Position numbers and translations under genes: made by a program
Notes under the pieces: model-generated
Told to the model about the DNA's origin: nothing
The model's input: only the letters and a program-made list of their open reading frames with translations
Databases searched by the model: none
From: a virus
DNA length: 24,840 bases
Direction: 5' to 3' (one strand)
Virus record (IMG/VR): IMGVR_UViG_3300030060_005467
Coordinates: 1 to 24,840 of that record
In this document: in pieces, positions 22,001 through 24,840 of the stretch
Numbering within the stretch: position 1 is the first letter of the stretch
How the letters are laid out: each line of letters starts with the position of its first letter

Positions 22001-23647
22001 ATGATTAGTATAGTATACTGCACAAGGGAGTCAAATCCTAAACATTCTGAGCATTTAAGAAAATGCTCTGGAGAGTTAAAAAAAGTTGAAATTATTGAAT
22101 ATATAAACAAGGGTGAAGGATTAACAAAATTTTATCAAAAAGCCCTTGAAGAAGCTAAGTATGATATCATCGTGTTTTGTCACGATGATATTTTGTTAGA
22201 GACTAATCAGATATCTAAAAAAATAACTAAACTTTTTAATAACAACCCAGAGTATGGAATTATAGGTGTTGCTGGGACTAAATACATGTCAGAAACTGGA
22301 AGATGGTGGGATGATAAGAAAAAGATGTATGGTAAGGTTAAACACACACATAATGGTAAATCTTGGTTATCTAGCTATAGCGGTGATTTGGGTAATGAAT
22401 TAACGGAAACCGTTATAGTTGATGGATTGTTTTTTAGTGTTCATAGAGGTAGAATTAAAAAGGGGTTTAATTTAGATGTTAAAGGATTTCACTTTTATGA
22501 TGTAGATTTTTGTTTTAGAAACTACATAGAGGGTGTTAAAATAGGTGTACATACCAACGTTAGAGTTAATCACATGTCTATTGGTGAAACAAACCAAGAG
22601 TGGGAGGATAATAGGTTGATTTTTTCTGAAGAATACAAAGAACACCTACCAGTTAAAATTGATAAAATATTTGGGCCAAAAGACAAGATAAAGGTTTTAA
22701 TAGGGTGTATTAACTTCCAAGGCCTTACTGGTTCTGAACTATATGTTTATGAATTAGCCAAATCGTTACTAAAGAAAGGGTGTGAGGTATCAATTTGTTC
22801 AAACCTAGGCTCACCTTTAAGTAACTGGGCAAATAGATTAGGAATAAAAGTTTATACTATAGATGAACCACCTGGGTATAAAAAGGGTGATGGTAATTGG
22901 CAAATAAGCACCCCACAAGGGATTGAACCATCAAAACCAGGGTTATTATATAAGATAAAGGATATTGAGTTTGATATAATGCATTTAAACCATAAACCAG
23001 TAACCGAACACTTGTTGAGGTTATATCCTAACACCCCAACAATATGCTCAATACATTCTGAAGTTATATCACTAGAAGAGCCAGTATTATCACCAAATAT
23101 AAAAAAATATATTGCGATTAGACAAGAGATTAAAGACCATATAGTTAATAATCATTCAGTCCCATCTGAATTGGTTAATGTGGTTTACAATCCAATTGAT
23201 ACAACTAGATTTAGGAAATTAAATAAACCAAAAAATAACAAAAAAAGAATTTTATTTGTTGGTACCATAGATTATTTAAGAAAGAATACAATACAAGATT
23301 TAATAAACACAACTAAAGATAATAATCAAGAGTTATATATTGTTGGTAAAAACAATGACAATTACCTTGATAATATGTTAATTGGTAATGAGCATGTTAA
23401 ATATTTTCCACCAACAAACAGGGTTGAAGACTACATTCACATGTGTGACGAAACCGCAGGTATATTATTAGGTAGAACAACAATCGAAGGCTGGTTATGT
23501 GGTAAAAAGGGTTGGATTTACGATATAGATAAAGAAGGTAATATAATTAATAAAAAATTACACGACATACCTAGTGATGTTGAAAAGTTTAGTTCAGATA
23601 AAGTTTCAGAACAAATAACAAAGATATATAAAGAGATTTTAAAATGA
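22001..23647 (+). CDS. Two-domain glycosyltransferase (GT2-like plus GT4-like)
   Basis: A 548-residue fusion of two transferase folds. Residues 1-225 are GT-A/GT2-like: 'MISIVYCTRES', 'YDIIVFCHDDILLE' with the metal-site HDD at 61-63, 'GIIGVAGTKYM', and 'VDGLFFSVHRGRIKKGFNLDVKGFHFYDVDFCFR', the acceptor and general-base region of GT2 enzymes. From about 229, 'IKVLIGCINFQGLTGSELYVYELAKSLLKKGCEVSIC' opens a GT-B/GT4-like domain, with 'KRILFVGTIDYLRKNTIQDLI' starting its C-lobe near 415. Such fusions can add two sugars in succession. It begins 7 bases after dUTPase and overlaps the next gene by 4 bases (ATGA). Confidence 0.88.
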   Translation: MISIVYCTRESNPKHSEHLRKCSGELKKVEIIEYINKGEGLTKFYQKALEEAKYDIIVFCHDDILLETNQISKKITKLFNNNPEYGIIGVAGTKYMSETGRWWDDKKKMYGKVKHTHNGKSWLSSYSGDLGNELTETVIVDGLFFSVHRGRIKKGFNLDVKGFHFYDVDFCFRNYIEGVKIGVHTNVRVNHMSIGETNQEWEDNRLIFSEEYKEHLPVKIDKIFGPKDKIKVLIGCINFQGLTGSELYVYELAKSLLKKGCEVSICSNLGSPLSNWANRLGIKVYTIDEPPGYKKGDGNWQISTPQGIEPSKPGLLYKIKDIEFDIMHLNHKPVTEHLLRLYPNTPTICSIHSEVISLEEPVLSPNIKKYIAIRQEIKDHIVNNHSVPSELVNVVYNPIDTTRFRKLNKPKNNKKRILFVGTIDYLRKNTIQDLINTTKDNNQELYIVGKNNDNYLDNMLIGNEHVKYFPPTNRVEDYIHMCDETAGILLGRTTIEGWLCGKKGWIYDIDKEGNIINKKLHDIPSDVEKFSSDKVSEQITKIYKEILK

Positions 23648-24306
23648 GATTATTAATTAAATTCCCCACTAGAAATAGACCTAGGAAATTTTTAAGTACA
23701 CTTATTAAATACAATAATAAAATGGTAGATAAAAATAACATCGTTGTATCAATAGACAATGATGACGAAACAATGAAAGAACCTTATGTTATGGAGTTTC
23801 TAAACGAATTAGACCATGTTACGGTTTGCTCAGGGGACAATAAAACTAAGATTGAAGCCATTAATGCTGATGTACCTGAAGAAGGGTGGGACATACTTTT
23901 ACTAGCCTCTGACGATATGATACCAATCATAAATGGGTTTGACACCATTATAAAGGAAAAAATGCTAGAAAATTTTCCAGATACAGACGGTGTTCTTTGG
24001 TTTAATGACGGATACCAAGGTAATAAATTAAATACATTATCCATTATTGGTAAAAAATATTACGATAGATTTAAATACATTTACAATCCAGAATATATTG
24101 CCTGCTGGTGTGATAATGAATTCACTAAGGTTGGTAACTTACTTAATAGGCAGAAATATTTTGAAGAAACTATAATTAGACATGAACACCCAGACTACGG
24201 TTATGGTAAAATGGATTATGCACATCAGATGAATGTTAAATATTATTATTCTGACATGGATATTTTTAACCGAAGACAATTAAATAATTTTAACTTAGAC
24301 TTATGA
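23644..24306 (+). CDS. Small GT-A-fold glycosyltransferase-like protein
   Basis: A 220-residue protein with a GT-A start: 'RLLIKFPTRNRPRKFLSTL' then 'NIVVSIDNDDETM', a 'KIEAINADVPEEGWDILLLASDDMIP' segment with SDD at 89-91 in the position of the metal-binding DxD, and a C-terminal 'YIACWCDNEFTKVGNLLNRQKYF' followed by 'RHEHPDYGYGKMDYAHQ' that resembles acceptor-site sequences of GT2 enzymes. Shorter than most GT2 enzymes (no C-terminal membrane region), so soluble. It is linked by 4-base overlaps to the genes on both sides, which suggests one coupled transcript. Confidence 0.75.
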   Translation: MRLLIKFPTRNRPRKFLSTLIKYNNKMVDKNNIVVSIDNDDETMKEPYVMEFLNELDHVTVCSGDNKTKIEAINADVPEEGWDILLLASDDMIPIINGFDTIIKEKMLENFPDTDGVLWFNDGYQGNKLNTLSIIGKKYYDRFKYIYNPEYIACWCDNEFTKVGNLLNRQKYFEETIIRHEHPDYGYGKMDYAHQMNVKYYYSDMDIFNRRQLNNFNLDL

Positions 24307-24840
24307 AAAATATTTGTACCGTTTCAGATATAAATTACTTAACTAAAGGTTTAGCTTTACTAGACTCTTTATGTAAACACACTAACGATGTTGTATTACA
24401 TTATCTTTGTATAGATAAAGAATCACATGACGTACTTAAAAAACACGAATCTGACAGATTAATCGTTTATAATATTAAAAACTATCTTGAATCCGACAAC
24501 AACTTATTAAGATTAAAAAACACTGAGTACAGGTATTTCTGCTGGTCATTAGCTTCGTATTTTACTAATAAATTATTAAGTTCTGGAAAGTATTCTGAAA
24601 TAACATACATTGATAGTGATATCTATTTCCATAAAAGTTTTGACTTAATACTGAACGAGATAGGTGACAAAAGTGTTGGTATGTTTAGGCACAGGCAGTT
24701 CCCACTAGACGCAAATAGACCTGAAGGGGCTTTTAATGTCGGTGTAGTATATTTTAAATCCTCAAAAGTTGGATTATCCCTTTGTAATTGGTGGGCTGAT
24801 GCTGTTTTAAATAAAAAGTATCCTAAATACGCTACTTGCG
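24303..24840 (+). CDS. DxD glycosyltransferase, partial (runs off the window)
   Basis: Begins with an ATG overlapping the previous stop (ATGA) and stays open to the window edge, 179 codons. The protein starts MKNICTVSDINYLTKGLALL, a nucleotide-sugar transferase opening, with 'LCKHTNDVVLHYLCIDKES', then 'EITYIDSDIYFHKSFDLI' holding the DSD metal site at 104-106. 'PEGAFNVGVVYFKSS' and 'LCNWWADAVL' follow, as in GT8-like and related GT-A enzymes of surface-polysaccharide synthesis. The stop codon and full length lie beyond this window. It extends the glycosyltransferase island downstream. Confidence 0.8.
   Translation, partial: MKNICTVSDINYLTKGLALLDSLCKHTNDVVLHYLCIDKESHDVLKKHESDRLIVYNIKNYLESDNNLLRLKNTEYRYFCWSLASYFTNKLLSSGKYSEITYIDSDIYFHKSFDLILNEIGDKSVGMFRHRQFPLDANRPEGAFNVGVVYFKSSKVGLSLCNWWADAVLNKKYPKYATC

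Overview
This window looks like a segment of a tailed, probably contractile-tailed phage genome infecting a member of the Bacteroidota. It is AT-rich, densely packed and strand-switching, and no non-coding stretch exceeds about 140 bases. The phage reading rests on a family B DNA polymerase, three proteins with the architecture of the T4 neck/tail-completion set (gp13-, gp14- and gp15-like), a very long beta-solenoid fibre, a lectin-fold tail protein, dUTPase and phage-type glutaredoxin. The Bacteroidota reading rests on promoters of the form TTG-N19/20-TAnnTTTG before the helicase and the polymerase, and on start codons mostly preceded by A/T-rich sequence without Shine-Dalgarno motifs. I saw no tRNA, rRNA, CRISPR array, integrase or insertion sequence.

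Layout. (1) 76-2830, minus: gp14-like neck protein, gp15-like tail completion protein, a small fibre/spike-like protein and a 63-residue unknown, ending at a hairpin. (2) 2937-6235, plus: SNF2-family helicase, overlapping glutaredoxin, then a gp13-like neck protein, ending at a perfect terminator. (3) 6260-9742, minus: DNA polymerase with a long C-terminal extension. (4) 9879-16757, minus: a tail/fibre operon holding a 1040-residue beta-solenoid fibre, a GT25 glycosyltransferase fused to a virion-type C-terminal domain, a Cys-rich concanavalin/LamG-like protein, a DUF1353-like protein and a BppU-like beta-sandwich protein. (5) 16821-19278, plus: five compact genes of largely unknown role, including a WYL-domain protein, ending at a strong terminator. 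(6) 19405 to the window edge, plus: a glycosyltransferase island (a GT4-like enzyme, a GT2-GT4 fusion, a small GT-A protein and a truncated DxD enzyme) interleaved with a degenerate HD-domain protein and dUTPase.

How it may work together (inference). Host-type promoters sit on replication genes. T4-late-like TATAAATA boxes sit in the divergent region between the fibre operon and the unknown cluster. This suggests an early/late split with a phage-encoded late factor outside the window. The most unusual theme is glycosylation: at least five glycosyltransferase genes in 12 kb, one of them co-transcribed with and fused to tail-protein sequence. The phage may decorate its own virion, its DNA or the host surface.
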